Positions 34,755 to 42,333 of a stretch of 64,000 nucleotides of DNA are shown one piece after another (position 1 is the first letter of the stretch; each line of letters begins with the position of its first letter). Below the pieces are notes generated by a model. It made no database searches. It worked only from the letters and a program-made list of their open reading frames with translations, and was not told the origin of the DNA. A program made the position numbers and the translations under genes. This DNA is from Negativibacillus sp. (GTDB lineage: Bacteria; Bacillota; Clostridia; Oscillospirales; Ruminococcaceae): positions 9,021-73,020 of the forward strand of contig JAHHTY010000001.1 of the NCBI GenBank assembly GCA_020024325.1, given 5' to 3'.

Positions 34755-35639
34755 TTAGTGTTCTCTATGATAATGGACATTGCTTCCGCTGGCATAATGA
34801 TAATCATCATCATCACCATCGCCCATATAATAAACTTCTTTTTCAAATCCATCTTTTGAGATAGTCAGTTTGTCATCCCAATAACGGGAAGAACCTACTG
34901 TAAAGGTATTGCTGCCACGTTGTGTTGTTCCAATTTTATAGCCGTTCCAACGTACGGTAGCTCCGGAAACTTCACAGTTAAAGCTGATTTTGTTGCCATA
35001 ATCACGAACTCTGGAGATACCAAGATCATCGTCATCATAACGGTAATGGTATCCTCTGTCATCATCGTCATCGTCACGATTATATACGCTTTCTACTTTT
35101 GCGGGTTCTCTATAAGGTTTTACCTTGTGATTTAAGATACCTTTTACACTGTTTTTATTTTTTGCATAAACAAGCTCTACGCCACTTCCGCTGTTTGCGG
35201 TTAGCTTTGCTCCAGTAGAAACGAGATATACTTCATCAATATCACCGTCTACGCTAATCTTCGCATTACCGCTGGAGAACAGCTGGTCAATCTCTGCTTT
35301 TTTAGAAATTTTGACGGAATATTCTTTGTCCAGTGTTTTGCTGATATTGAGACTATCCAGCTCACCGGAAACGGTTACGCTCTTTTGTGTTCCCAAAGAG
35401 ATTTTTCTTGCTCCTTCATCTTCTTCAACAAAGGAAACTGCAATTCCATCATCCTTATTTTTGCTAAGTGTAATACGAGAATCCTCCAGCTGATAAGTTA
35501 CAACTTTATCAGCCTGTCTGAGCTGCAATTCTTCATCACCTACATAGATGCTGTATTTTGCCTCGGTTGCACCTGCTGTCATACCCATAGAAAGGATCAT
35601 TGCCGCTGTCAACAACATTGTTGTTGCTTTTTTCATCAT
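34755..35639 (-). CDS. Secreted Asp-rich protein of unknown function
   Basis: Residues 1-24 are a signal peptide (MKKATTMLLTAAMILSMGMTAGA). Residues 25-165 are beta-rich with short alternating repeats (SVTVSGELDSLNI, KISVDGDIDEVYL) that look like a beta-solenoid. Then come two acidic stretches, RDDDDDDRG near 185 and YDDDD near 197, a C-terminal domain reading GATVRWNGYKIGTT (loosely PEGA-like), and a third acidic block (GDGDDDDYHYAS) before a His-rich end. Acidic runs suggest calcium or metal binding, but that is inference. I do not recognise a family. ATG 35639 follows AAGGAGGAG. It stands alone between a terminator and radC. Confidence 0.7.
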   Translation of the reverse strand: MMKKATTMLLTAAMILSMGMTAGATEAKYSIYVGDEELQLRQADKVVTYQLEDSRITLSKNKDDGIAVSFVEEDEGARKISLGTQKSVTVSGELDSLNISKTLDKEYSVKISKKAEIDQLFSSGNAKISVDGDIDEVYLVSTGAKLTANSGSGVELVYAKNKNSVKGILNHKVKPYREPAKVESVYNRDDDDDDRGYHYRYDDDDLGISRVRDYGNKISFNCEVSGATVRWNGYKIGTTQRGSNTFTVGSSRYWDDKLTISKDGFEKEVYYMGDGDDDDYHYASGSNVHYHREH

Positions 35640-35733
35640 AAAATCTCCTCCTTTTCCGTATTCACGGAATGTTTTCTCTGCAATGCAGAATGTTGCTAGT
35701 ATTCTTACATATACAAAGTTTCTATCCTTAAGC

Positions 35734-36468
35734 TTAAAAAAGCTTATGGTCTTTCATTGAGTAAAATTCCTTTTCTGTTATAACGAAATGGTCATATACC
35801 TGCACTCCAACTTTTTGCAGAACATCTTGCACTTTTCGTGTCATTGCAATATCTTCTCGGGACGGAAGTGCAAGTCCACTGGGATGATTGTGCGCCAAGA
35901 TTATGCCCGACACATTCTTTCTCAAACAAATTTGTGCAATCTCTCGCATTGTGATACTGATACTGTTGATGTTACCGTTTCCCAATTCTTCACAGGCTAT
36001 CATCTGCTTTTTGGCATCTAAACACAGCATGAGCAGTGTCTCTGTTTGTCTTTCATATAACCGCTGTATCAGATATTCTCCTGCTTTAGTCGAATTGTCC
36101 AACACCAGCTTTCCCTCTTGTCGTTGTTCCCTGCAAAGCTGCGTCAGCTGCGGCACCAGACGCAGGAGTATTGCTGTGTTTTCTCCCACACCTTTAACCT
36201 GCATCAACTCCTCTTTTGAAGCAGAAAAAACAGCTGCAAGACTGCCAAAATGTTCCAGCAAACGGTGTGCCAGAGGGTTTGTGTCCTGCCTTGGCAAAGC
36301 ATAAAACAAGAGCAGTTCCAATGCTGTATGTTCGTCAAAACCCTTCAGTCCTGTGGCATCAAACCGCCGTCTTAGACGAAGACGATGCCCACTGTGAATT
36401 CCCTGCTCTTTTTTATCTTCCGAAGATGCGATAATATCGCCTCCTTTTGCTGTTTTTGTTGTCGTCAT
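35734..36468 (-). CDS. radC: RadC-family JAB-domain protein
   Basis: The 244-residue protein has the UPF0758 N-terminal helix-hairpin-helix domain (FDEHTALELLLFYALPRQDTNPLAHRLL, split here as it is long) with VKGVGENTAILLRL, and a C-terminal JAB/MPN domain with the metal motif ILAHNHPSGLALPSREDI. RadC was named as a DNA-repair protein, but that role is doubtful; the JAB domain suggests a metalloprotease or nuclease-like activity. Start ATG 36468 has only GAGA upstream. It is divergent from the pseudouridine synthase gene. Confidence 0.9.
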   Translation of the reverse strand: MTTTKTAKGGDIIASSEDKKEQGIHSGHRLRLRRRFDATGLKGFDEHTALELLLFYALPRQDTNPLAHRLLEHFGSLAAVFSASKEELMQVKGVGENTAILLRLVPQLTQLCREQRQEGKLVLDNSTKAGEYLIQRLYERQTETLLMLCLDAKKQMIACEELGNGNINSISITMREIAQICLRKNVSGIILAHNHPSGLALPSREDIAMTRKVQDVLQKVGVQVYDHFVITEKEFYSMKDHKLF

Positions 36469-36488
36469 TTTTTATCTCGATATGACCG

Positions 36489-36516
36489 TTGCAAATTTTT
36501 GACGGTATGTTATAAT
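36489..36516 (+). promoter_or_regulatory. Candidate promoter of the pseudouridine synthase gene
   Basis: TTGCAA (36489-36494), 16-bp spacer, TATAAT (36511-36516), about 58 bp before ATG 36574. ACCGT and ACGGT flank the spacer as a short inverted repeat. Confidence 0.55.
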
Positions 36517-36573
36517 CAAATCACTGTTAATCTATAATTTTGCTATCTTATACAGAAAGGTGTTTTCCAGATT

Positions 36574-37521
36574 ATGAAATCCTTTACCATCAATCACAAC
36601 GATGCCGGTCAGCGTGTCAGCAAGTTCGTTGAAAAAACAGTGCCTGCACTGCCGCATACGCTACTATACAAATATTTTCGTTTAAAACGAATCAAACTCA
36701 ACAAAAAACGCTGTCAACCACAAGACCGTCTGAACGAAGGTGATATCATTGAGCTTTATATCAATGATGAGTTTTTTGGTGAAGGTCGGCAAGATCTTGT
36801 TTTCCTCAAAGTTCCCGATAAAATCAATATTATTTATGAAGATGAAAACATCCTGTTGGTGGACAAAAAACCGGGGCTTGTGGTTCACGAGGATGATGAT
36901 AATACCCCTGATACCCTGATTAACCGAATCCTGCACTACCTTTATAACAAAGGTGAGTACAACCCGGAAGAAGAAAACAGCTTTGTTCCTTCCTTATGTA
37001 ACCGTATCGACCGCAATACCGGCGGTATTGTTATCGCCGCTAAAAATGCTGCTTCTCTGCGTATTTTGAACCAAAAAATCAAAGACCGTGAACTTTCTAA
37101 ACTGTATCTCTGCCTTGTTCACGGAGTACCTCAGCCTAAATCCGCTACCTTAAAAGACTATCTTGTAAAGGACAGCTCACGCAATCAGGTTCGTGTTTTC
37201 CACAAACAGGTTCCAAACAGTAAAACCATCATCACCTCTTATAAAACTCTGAAAACTAACGGTAAGGTCAGCCTTTTGGAGGTCGATTTAAAAACAGGAC
37301 GCACCCACCAAATCCGTGCACACATGGCTTTTTACGGTCATCCGTTAGTTGGCGATACCAAATATGGAACCAATTCCCAGAACAAAGGTTCCGGACATTC
37401 TTATCAGGCATTATACGCCTACAAGCTGCGCTTTCATTTTTGCACCGATGGTGATATTTTATCTTATCTGGATGGTAAAGAATTTTCAGTTCAATCAGTA
37501 GATTTTGCAAATGAACTTTAA
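36574..37521 (+). CDS. RluA-family rRNA pseudouridine synthase with S4 domain
   Basis: The 315-residue protein has an N-terminal S4-like RNA-binding domain (DAGQRVSKFVEK, then YFRLKRIKLNKKR and LNEGDIIELYI) and the RluA catalytic domain with the Asp motif CNRIDRNTGGIVIAAK (about residue 146) and LKTGRTHQIRAHMAFYGHPLVGD (shortened here, about 242). It should isomerise uridines in 23S rRNA. Which site (RluC- or RluD-like) is not decided by sequence alone. AGAAAGG lies upstream of ATG 36574. It is transcribed alone. Confidence 0.9.
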   Translation: MKSFTINHNDAGQRVSKFVEKTVPALPHTLLYKYFRLKRIKLNKKRCQPQDRLNEGDIIELYINDEFFGEGRQDLVFLKVPDKINIIYEDENILLVDKKPGLVVHEDDDNTPDTLINRILHYLYNKGEYNPEEENSFVPSLCNRIDRNTGGIVIAAKNAASLRILNQKIKDRELSKLYLCLVHGVPQPKSATLKDYLVKDSSRNQVRVFHKQVPNSKTIITSYKTLKTNGKVSLLEVDLKTGRTHQIRAHMAFYGHPLVGDTKYGTNSQNKGSGHSYQALYAYKLRFHFCTDGDILSYLDGKEFSVQSVDFANEL

Positions 37522-37710
37522 ATACTTTTACTCTTATAAGATAGCTTTTCTGAAGAAATAAATCAATAGCTTTTCTAAAACTTAGTCATTGTTGATATTT
37601 TTTCTCTTCTATTTTTATCAATTTACTGAAAATCTATGTTTGCTATTGACTGAAAAAATCAGTACTTAAATCCTCTAAACAAAACAGAGAAATTTATAAA
37701 ACAAAAAATC

Positions 37711-37751
37711 AAAACAGCAGGTACAGAAATAAAATCTGTGCCTGCTGTTTT
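37711..37751. terminator. Bidirectional terminator between the pseudouridine synthase and lipoprotein genes
   Basis: A 17-bp stem with one wobble pair (37711-37727 with 37735-37751) with A-rich and T-rich flanks lies between the two convergent genes. The rest of this 275-bp gap is AT-rich with no other visible element. Confidence 0.85.
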
Positions 37752-37796
37752 GTTGTGTAATCATTCTTTATACATTGGATAGATGGCAGCAGACTG

Positions 37797-38909
37797 TCAT
37801 TTTACAGCAATACTCCTGGCAATTTCTGCACAGACAGTTTGAGGGACAGCTTCTTTATCAAAGGAAATCTGCATGAAAACGGGGAGTTTTTCGTAATCAT
37901 AAAAAAGCACCACATTCTTTTCATTGGCAAATGGAATTTCCGCCGCAGAATCATATTCTTTGCCCAACAGACTTAAATCTTGACTGGAAAACACAGCCGT
38001 TGCAGCAGCAGAGGTTTCCCCATATTGTTGCACCTGATAATTTTCATACTGCACGTGATTTGGAAGTACAGCCCCTGCGTAAACCTGCATAGGAAGCTTA
38101 TTCTCTGACGGTATCACATTTTTTAAATCCTCTTTACCGGATGCTAAATCCATAAACAACAGACCACCCACAGCATTGCCCTCATCTGTTACCAGCAAAA
38201 ATTCATCGTCTTCTTGATTAGGGATACTCTTATCAGCAGATACCAGAGATATTCCCTTTGGCAGCATAAAGGTCACCTGTCTATCAGCTATATTTGCATA
38301 GGTTAGATTTATAGTAGCCTGTTCTCCATTTTGAGATGCAGTAATTGTATTTTCTGTATCATTAACTTTTATCGGTTCACCATAAGCAAAAGGGGCTGTC
38401 AGTTCAATATATTTTGCCGGATAAGTATCTTTCCATGTATTGTCCTCAAAGACTTCCGGAAAAGCAACGCGCAGGAAAACACGCTCCAACTCTCCCAACT
38501 GCAAATCAAGTTTGTCTGTATAAGTTTCTCCGCCTTTCCATGACATTTTATTATCCAATAAATTTTGTGTCGTACTGCTGCCATCCCCTGTTCGATACTG
38601 CGCATAGAGAGTAATGTTCAACAAAATGTTTTTTCCATCACTTTTAGGAATAGGATTGGGAACGTTAAAGGACACTGAGCCGTCTTTCTGCAAAAGAAAA
38701 GATTCCAGAATCTGCGTCATATATTTCTCGGCAGTTTCCTCTGTTAAAGAGATGGTATCTGCATCTTTTTCTTCTATATCGGAATCGACGCTCTCTGATG
38801 TTGCAACGGGCGGCTCCTGCTTCTCATTACTTCTACAACCTGCCATGAAAAAGGCTGTTAATAACACACATACTGCCATAATTACACTGATTCTTTTTTT
38901 ATTCTTCAT
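37797..38909 (-). CDS. Lipoprotein of unknown function
   Basis: The 370-residue protein has a lipoprotein signal with lipobox FMAGC (Cys25), then an acidic linker (about 30-55) and two beta-rich halves: KDGSVSFNVPNPIPKSDGK to the middle, and ATINLTYANIADRQVTFMLP onwards. Attachment to the outer face of the membrane is expected. No catalytic motif or recognised family. GAAAGGAAAA precedes ATG 38909. It is a single-gene unit with a terminator at its end. Confidence 0.7.
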   Translation of the reverse strand: MKNKKRISVIMAVCVLLTAFFMAGCRSNEKQEPPVATSESVDSDIEEKDADTISLTEETAEKYMTQILESFLLQKDGSVSFNVPNPIPKSDGKNILLNITLYAQYRTGDGSSTTQNLLDNKMSWKGGETYTDKLDLQLGELERVFLRVAFPEVFEDNTWKDTYPAKYIELTAPFAYGEPIKVNDTENTITASQNGEQATINLTYANIADRQVTFMLPKGISLVSADKSIPNQEDDEFLLVTDEGNAVGGLLFMDLASGKEDLKNVIPSENKLPMQVYAGAVLPNHVQYENYQVQQYGETSAAATAVFSSQDLSLLGKEYDSAAEIPFANEKNVVLFYDYEKLPVFMQISFDKEAVPQTVCAEIARSIAVK

Positions 38910-39204
38910 AACAAATTTTTTCCTTTCATGTTCTAACTGCGCTATTTTAGAAATCAGAACCGATTGTGCAAATTGTGCAAATTGAATATATTATCATTTG
39001 TAAAAGTATATTGGATAAATTCTGATTTGAAATGCCCGATTTTATCTACGGTTATTAAGTGCTGCAAGATACACCAGTTTCTCAAGATTAAATATGTCCA
39101 GTTGTATCATATGGAAGTTGTGAATAATGAAATTATTTACAACTATCTTTGGATTCATTGAAATCTAAAAAAGCACCTTGTTGATTATAGATCAAAGCAA
39201 AAGT
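38910..39204. other. Intergenic region without a supported gene
   Basis: This 295-bp stretch is AT-rich. It holds a small direct repeat, TTGTGCAAA twice at 38963-38981, and a weak open frame without ribosome binding site. It must hold the lipoprotein promoter, which I could not place with confidence. Confidence 0.4.
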
Positions 39205-39465
39205 TTAACTTTCAATTTCGATGACTTTTCCACAATGCGAACAATGATAAATATGTGTTTTGGCATAAATCAATCCATCCAAATTTATAAAGCCGGAGCA
39301 ATGAGGACATCGTAAGAATTTTCTATCAATTAGCACATAGGTAATTAAAAACAGTGCGGCAAAAATAAAAAATAAGCTATGAAAACTTCCCGCAATCAAA
39401 CAAAGAGAAAAGAGTATAACTGAAAGAAATGCCATTATGATATGCTTTGATTTAATTTTTCTCAT
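39205..39465 (-). CDS. Small membrane protein with C-terminal zinc ribbon
   Basis: The 86-residue protein has two hydrophobic segments (about residues 9-26 and 28-47) and a C-terminal zinc ribbon formed by CPHC (about 53-56) and CSHC (about 74-77). The short basic start (MRKIKSKH) would stay in the cytoplasm, as would the ribbon. No family recognised. GAGGAGGAAA lies before ATG 39465, so it is probably a real gene. Its neighbours (TraX-like upstream, lipoprotein downstream) give no functional clue. Confidence 0.7.
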   Translation of the reverse strand: MRKIKSKHIIMAFLSVILFSLCLIAGSFHSLFFIFAALFLITYVLIDRKFLRCPHCSGFINLDGLIYAKTHIYHCSHCGKVIEIES

Positions 39466-39702
39466 ACCGATATTTCCTCCTCTGATATTATTCCTTTTTA
39501 CTATCTATTAAGCATAGCAAAACAACTATATTTGTAATACCCTATATCCTTGTTTTCTTTAACCAAGTGATATATCAAACTGTTATCTATATTTTGCTGT
39601 ATTTGTAGGTTCTTCGGATAGAAAATGAGCTGTGATAAAAAGCAAGTCCTGATACTAATGTTTTATTAGTATCCGACTAAAAGGAAGTGCAGATTTTTAT
39701 TT

Positions 39703-40512
39703 TTATAATCTACCCACTGCTGAAAGCAGAAAGAAAAGCCAGATATGTAATGGATAGAAAATATAAAAGAATCGTGAAACTGCCTTGCCTCCTTTGCCTT
39801 TTTGTCCGTTATAAGACAACATGAATGGCAAAGAAAATATCATCATCCACTGATAAAAGTATTGAAAAATTGCTCCATAAATTTGAAACTGTACTGCCAG
39901 TAAAAAGGAGGAAAGGAACTCCAAACCACTGTAAATTCCATAGCTAAGGCATAGTTTTTTCGGTTCTTTACCCCAATAATATAAAATCAACCCTAGCAAT
40001 ACAACGCCTATTCCACCTTCGCAATAGAAAAAGTTTGGCAGAAATCCGCAAATCAAATTTTCCAATGATATACCAAATTGCATTGCAGCACCACATACAA
40101 TAAAAGAAATCACCTGTGCCGCCGCAAAGATTATCAAAGCACCTTTAGGATTTTTCAGGCGATCTTCTCGCATACTATTATCGCGAAAACTTTCTATTAT
40201 CCATATGCAGGTTGCAATCAGCACCATTGTTGAAAAGATATTATTACTGATTTTCACCGGTGCAGCGGGGAAGGATAACATCAACAAAAAATTACCTGTT
40301 CCCATCACCGCTGATCCAATCCATAATCTTTTCAAATATTTTTTTCGGCTTCGTGTTTTCTCCAATCCCTTAGCTAAACAGAACAAAAACAGCGGCGCTG
40401 ACAATCTACCCAGCCAGCGAAACCACAATGGTATACTCTGTGGAAAAAACTCTCCCAGATGGTCTATAACCATTAAAATTAAGGCAGTCCATTTTAATCC
40501 TGCTACGCTCAA
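39703..40512 (-). CDS. TraX-family integral membrane protein
   Basis: The 269-residue protein has about eight hydrophobic segments and the TraX opening GLKWTALILMVIDHLGEFF, followed by WFRWLGRLSAPLFLFCLAKG. TraX of the F plasmid acetylates pilin; chromosomal homologues in Firmicutes are acyltransferase-3-like proteins of unknown substrate. The start is TTG 40512 behind AAGGAGA. No conjugation gene is nearby, so a pilin role is unlikely. Between it and the zinc-ribbon gene (39466-39702) I see only a small hairpin, GATACTAAT with ATTAGTATC near 39650-39672. Confidence 0.8.
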   Translation of the reverse strand: MSVAGLKWTALILMVIDHLGEFFPQSIPLWFRWLGRLSAPLFLFCLAKGLEKTRSRKKYLKRLWIGSAVMGTGNFLLMLSFPAAPVKISNNIFSTMVLIATCIWIIESFRDNSMREDRLKNPKGALIIFAAAQVISFIVCGAAMQFGISLENLICGFLPNFFYCEGGIGVVLLGLILYYWGKEPKKLCLSYGIYSGLEFLSSFLLAVQFQIYGAIFQYFYQWMMIFSLPFMLSYNGQKGKGGKAVSRFFYIFYPLHIWLFFLLSAVGRL

Positions 40513-40570
40513 ACAAATTCTCCTTTATCATATAATCAACTGTTTTTCACAATTTTGATGTGATAAAAAA

Positions 40571-40613
40571 GGGGCAGATTTTTGCATACGAAATTCATGC
40601 AAAAATCTACCCC
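40571..40613 (-). terminator. Terminator after the uvrC-rsmD-coaD operon
   Basis: A 17-bp stem with one mismatch (40571-40587 with 40597-40613) is followed on the minus strand by CCCCTTTTTTATC. It lies 8 bp past the stop of the coiled-coil gene. Confidence 0.9.
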
Positions 40614-40621
40614 CTTGTTTA

Positions 40622-41101
40622 CTAATCTTCTTTTGAGATCTGCTTTACCTTTCCGGTCGCATTACGCAATGCCTGACGGGTTTCTCGTATATTTTTAAGC
40701 GATTCTCCCATATTTTCCTCAGTTTGACGAAGGATAGAATCAGAAAATTCATGTGAAGCACGACGAATCTCCTTTGCTGCCATCTGTGCTTGTGCAATAA
40801 TGTCGGCTGCTTTTTCCTGTGCCTGTTTCACAATTTCTTCCTGTGCAATCAACATTCTGGCACGTTCTTCTGCTTTTCGCACAGTAGCTTCTGCCTGACG
40901 CTCTGCTGTTTTGATGATATCATTGCGGTCCGATACAATCATCTTTGCCTGTTTGATTTCTCCGGGAAGATTTAAGCGAATATCCTCAACACATTCACGC
41001 ACTCTCTGTGCATCCACTACACAACGACCACCAGAGAATGGAAGTCCCCACGCTTCTTCGAGCATATCATCAATCATATTTAAAATTTCATCAATGTTCA
41101 T
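40622..41101 (-). CDS. Coiled-coil protein encoded next to coaD (ATP synthase b/DivIVA-like helix)
   Basis: The 159-residue protein has a short folded N-terminus (IDEILNMIDDMLEEAWGLPF, GGRCVVDAQRVRECVEDIR) and a long charged helix (about 50-140) rich in AERQAEATVRKAEERA-type heptads. Such proteins are often annotated as ATPase or V-type subunit H because of the helix, but no ATP-binding motif exists. They are regular neighbours of coaD in Clostridia, as far as I recall. A DivIVA-like or scaffolding role is possible but unproven. ATG 41101 follows AGGAGGAA. Confidence 0.7.
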   Translation of the reverse strand: MNIDEILNMIDDMLEEAWGLPFSGGRCVVDAQRVRECVEDIRLNLPGEIKQAKMIVSDRNDIIKTAERQAEATVRKAEERARMLIAQEEIVKQAQEKAADIIAQAQMAAKEIRRASHEFSDSILRQTEENMGESLKNIRETRQALRNATGKVKQISKED

Positions 41102-41124
41102 TGTATTCTTCCTCCTGTGCCGTT

Positions 41125-41637
41125 TTATTTTACTGGTTTGTGCTGTACCGGATTCAGGCGACTGGCAATCCTTTCATGAACCTGTTCCGGCACGAAAGGT
41201 TTGATATTGCCTCCAAAAGAAGCAATCTGTTTTACCACGCTGGAGCTGAGATATTGATTTTCAGTGCTTGTTGTCAAAAAGACGGTTTCAACTTTATCGT
41301 ATAATTGTTTGTTCATCAATGCCATTTGAAACTCATACTCAAAGTCGGAAACTGCCCGAAGCCCTTTGACAATCGCACAAGCTCCCACATCTCGAACATA
41401 ATCTACAAGCAGACCTTCATAGCTGTCTACCTCTACGCCCGACAAATTATCTACCGACGAACGAATCAATTCTACACGCTCTTGCAAAGAAAATTGGGGT
41501 TGCTTCTGGGCATTGATAACTACAAGTACAATTACCCTGTCAAACAGACCTTGCGCTCTGCGGATAATGTCCATATGACCTTTGGTAATTGGGTCAAAAC
41601 TTCCCGGAACAACTGCGATTCTTTTCTGCTGATTCAT
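41125..41637 (-). CDS. coaD: Phosphopantetheine adenylyltransferase
   Basis: CoaD makes dephospho-CoA from 4'-phosphopantetheine and ATP, the penultimate CoA step. The 170-residue product has the nucleotidyltransferase motif VPGSFDPITKGHMDIIRRA at the N-terminus and the ISSSxVR-like LSSSVVKQIASFGG (about residue 128). It lies 4 bp after rsmD, the usual Firmicutes pair rsmD-coaD. CoA is also needed by the fatty-acid cluster, though there is no physical link. Confidence 0.95.
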   Translation of the reverse strand: MNQQKRIAVVPGSFDPITKGHMDIIRRAQGLFDRVIVLVVINAQKQPQFSLQERVELIRSSVDNLSGVEVDSYEGLLVDYVRDVGACAIVKGLRAVSDFEYEFQMALMNKQLYDKVETVFLTTSTENQYLSSSVVKQIASFGGNIKPFVPEQVHERIASRLNPVQHKPVK

Positions 41638-41641
41638 CCGG

Positions 41642-42196
41642 TTATTCTTCCCCCTCCGGTTCCCTTTTGCGGTAAACTGTTACCTTCGCTTTTCCGTAAA
41701 GGTAAGTTTTGGTTTCGACATATTCTCCTGCCTGCTCTGGCAGCGTTTCGTTGCGCTCAGTTTCGCAAACAATGATTCCGTTCTCTTCCAATCTTTCTAC
41801 TGCCAAAGGCAAAACAGCATCAATCATTTGCTGCTGATAAGGGGGATCTAAAAAGATGACATCAAACTTCTGCGAACCATTCTGTAAGAAGGATTTTGCT
41901 TCCATCTGGGCTACTCTTGCCTGCTCCATCAAGCCACAATGTTTGAGGTTTGTTTTGACAACCTCAACTGCTTTGGAGGAGCTGTCAATAAATACTGCCT
42001 GTTTTGCACCTCTGCTGAGTGCTTCGATGCCCATTTGCCCTGAACCGGCAAACAAATCCAGAAAGACACAGCCCTCCACATAATTTTGAATAATATTAAA
42101 TACCGCCTGCTTTGTCATATCGGAAGATGGTCTGGTATCCAGCCCCTGCGGAGCCTCCAGATTTCTTCCTCTTGCAAGACCTGTGGTAACTCTCAT
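41642..42196 (-). CDS. rsmD: 16S rRNA (guanine966-N2)-methyltransferase
   Basis: The 184-residue Rossmann-fold protein has GLARGRNLEAP, the SAM loop FLDLFAGSGQMGIEALSRGA and the catalytic IFLDPPYQQQ (NPPY/DPPY type). It methylates G966 of 16S rRNA. ATG 42196 is chosen because the product then begins at the family start MRVTTGLARG with AAAGGAAAAA upstream. It precedes coaD by 4 bp. Confidence 0.93.
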   Translation of the reverse strand: MRVTTGLARGRNLEAPQGLDTRPSSDMTKQAVFNIIQNYVEGCVFLDLFAGSGQMGIEALSRGAKQAVFIDSSSKAVEVVKTNLKHCGLMEQARVAQMEAKSFLQNGSQKFDVIFLDPPYQQQMIDAVLPLAVERLEENGIIVCETERNETLPEQAGEYVETKTYLYGKAKVTVYRKREPEGEE

Positions 42197-42333
42197 ATCT
42201 TTTTCCTTTCCTAGGAACAAAATTCCCAATGTTAATTCTCTTTTATTATCTTCGTTTTCCTACGATTTGTCAATGGTAAGTCAAACATTTTCCCTTCCAT
42301 CAAACACAGTTAATAAAGATGAAATGAATCAAG

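Noticed and set aside
38964..39161. 65-aa frame between the lipoprotein and zinc-ribbon genes
   Set aside because: Non-ATG start without ribosome binding site, composition typical of AT-rich spacer.
39703..40512. TraX as sign of a conjugative element
   Set aside because: No other transfer, relaxase or integrase gene nearby; chromosomal TraX homologues are common in Firmicutes.
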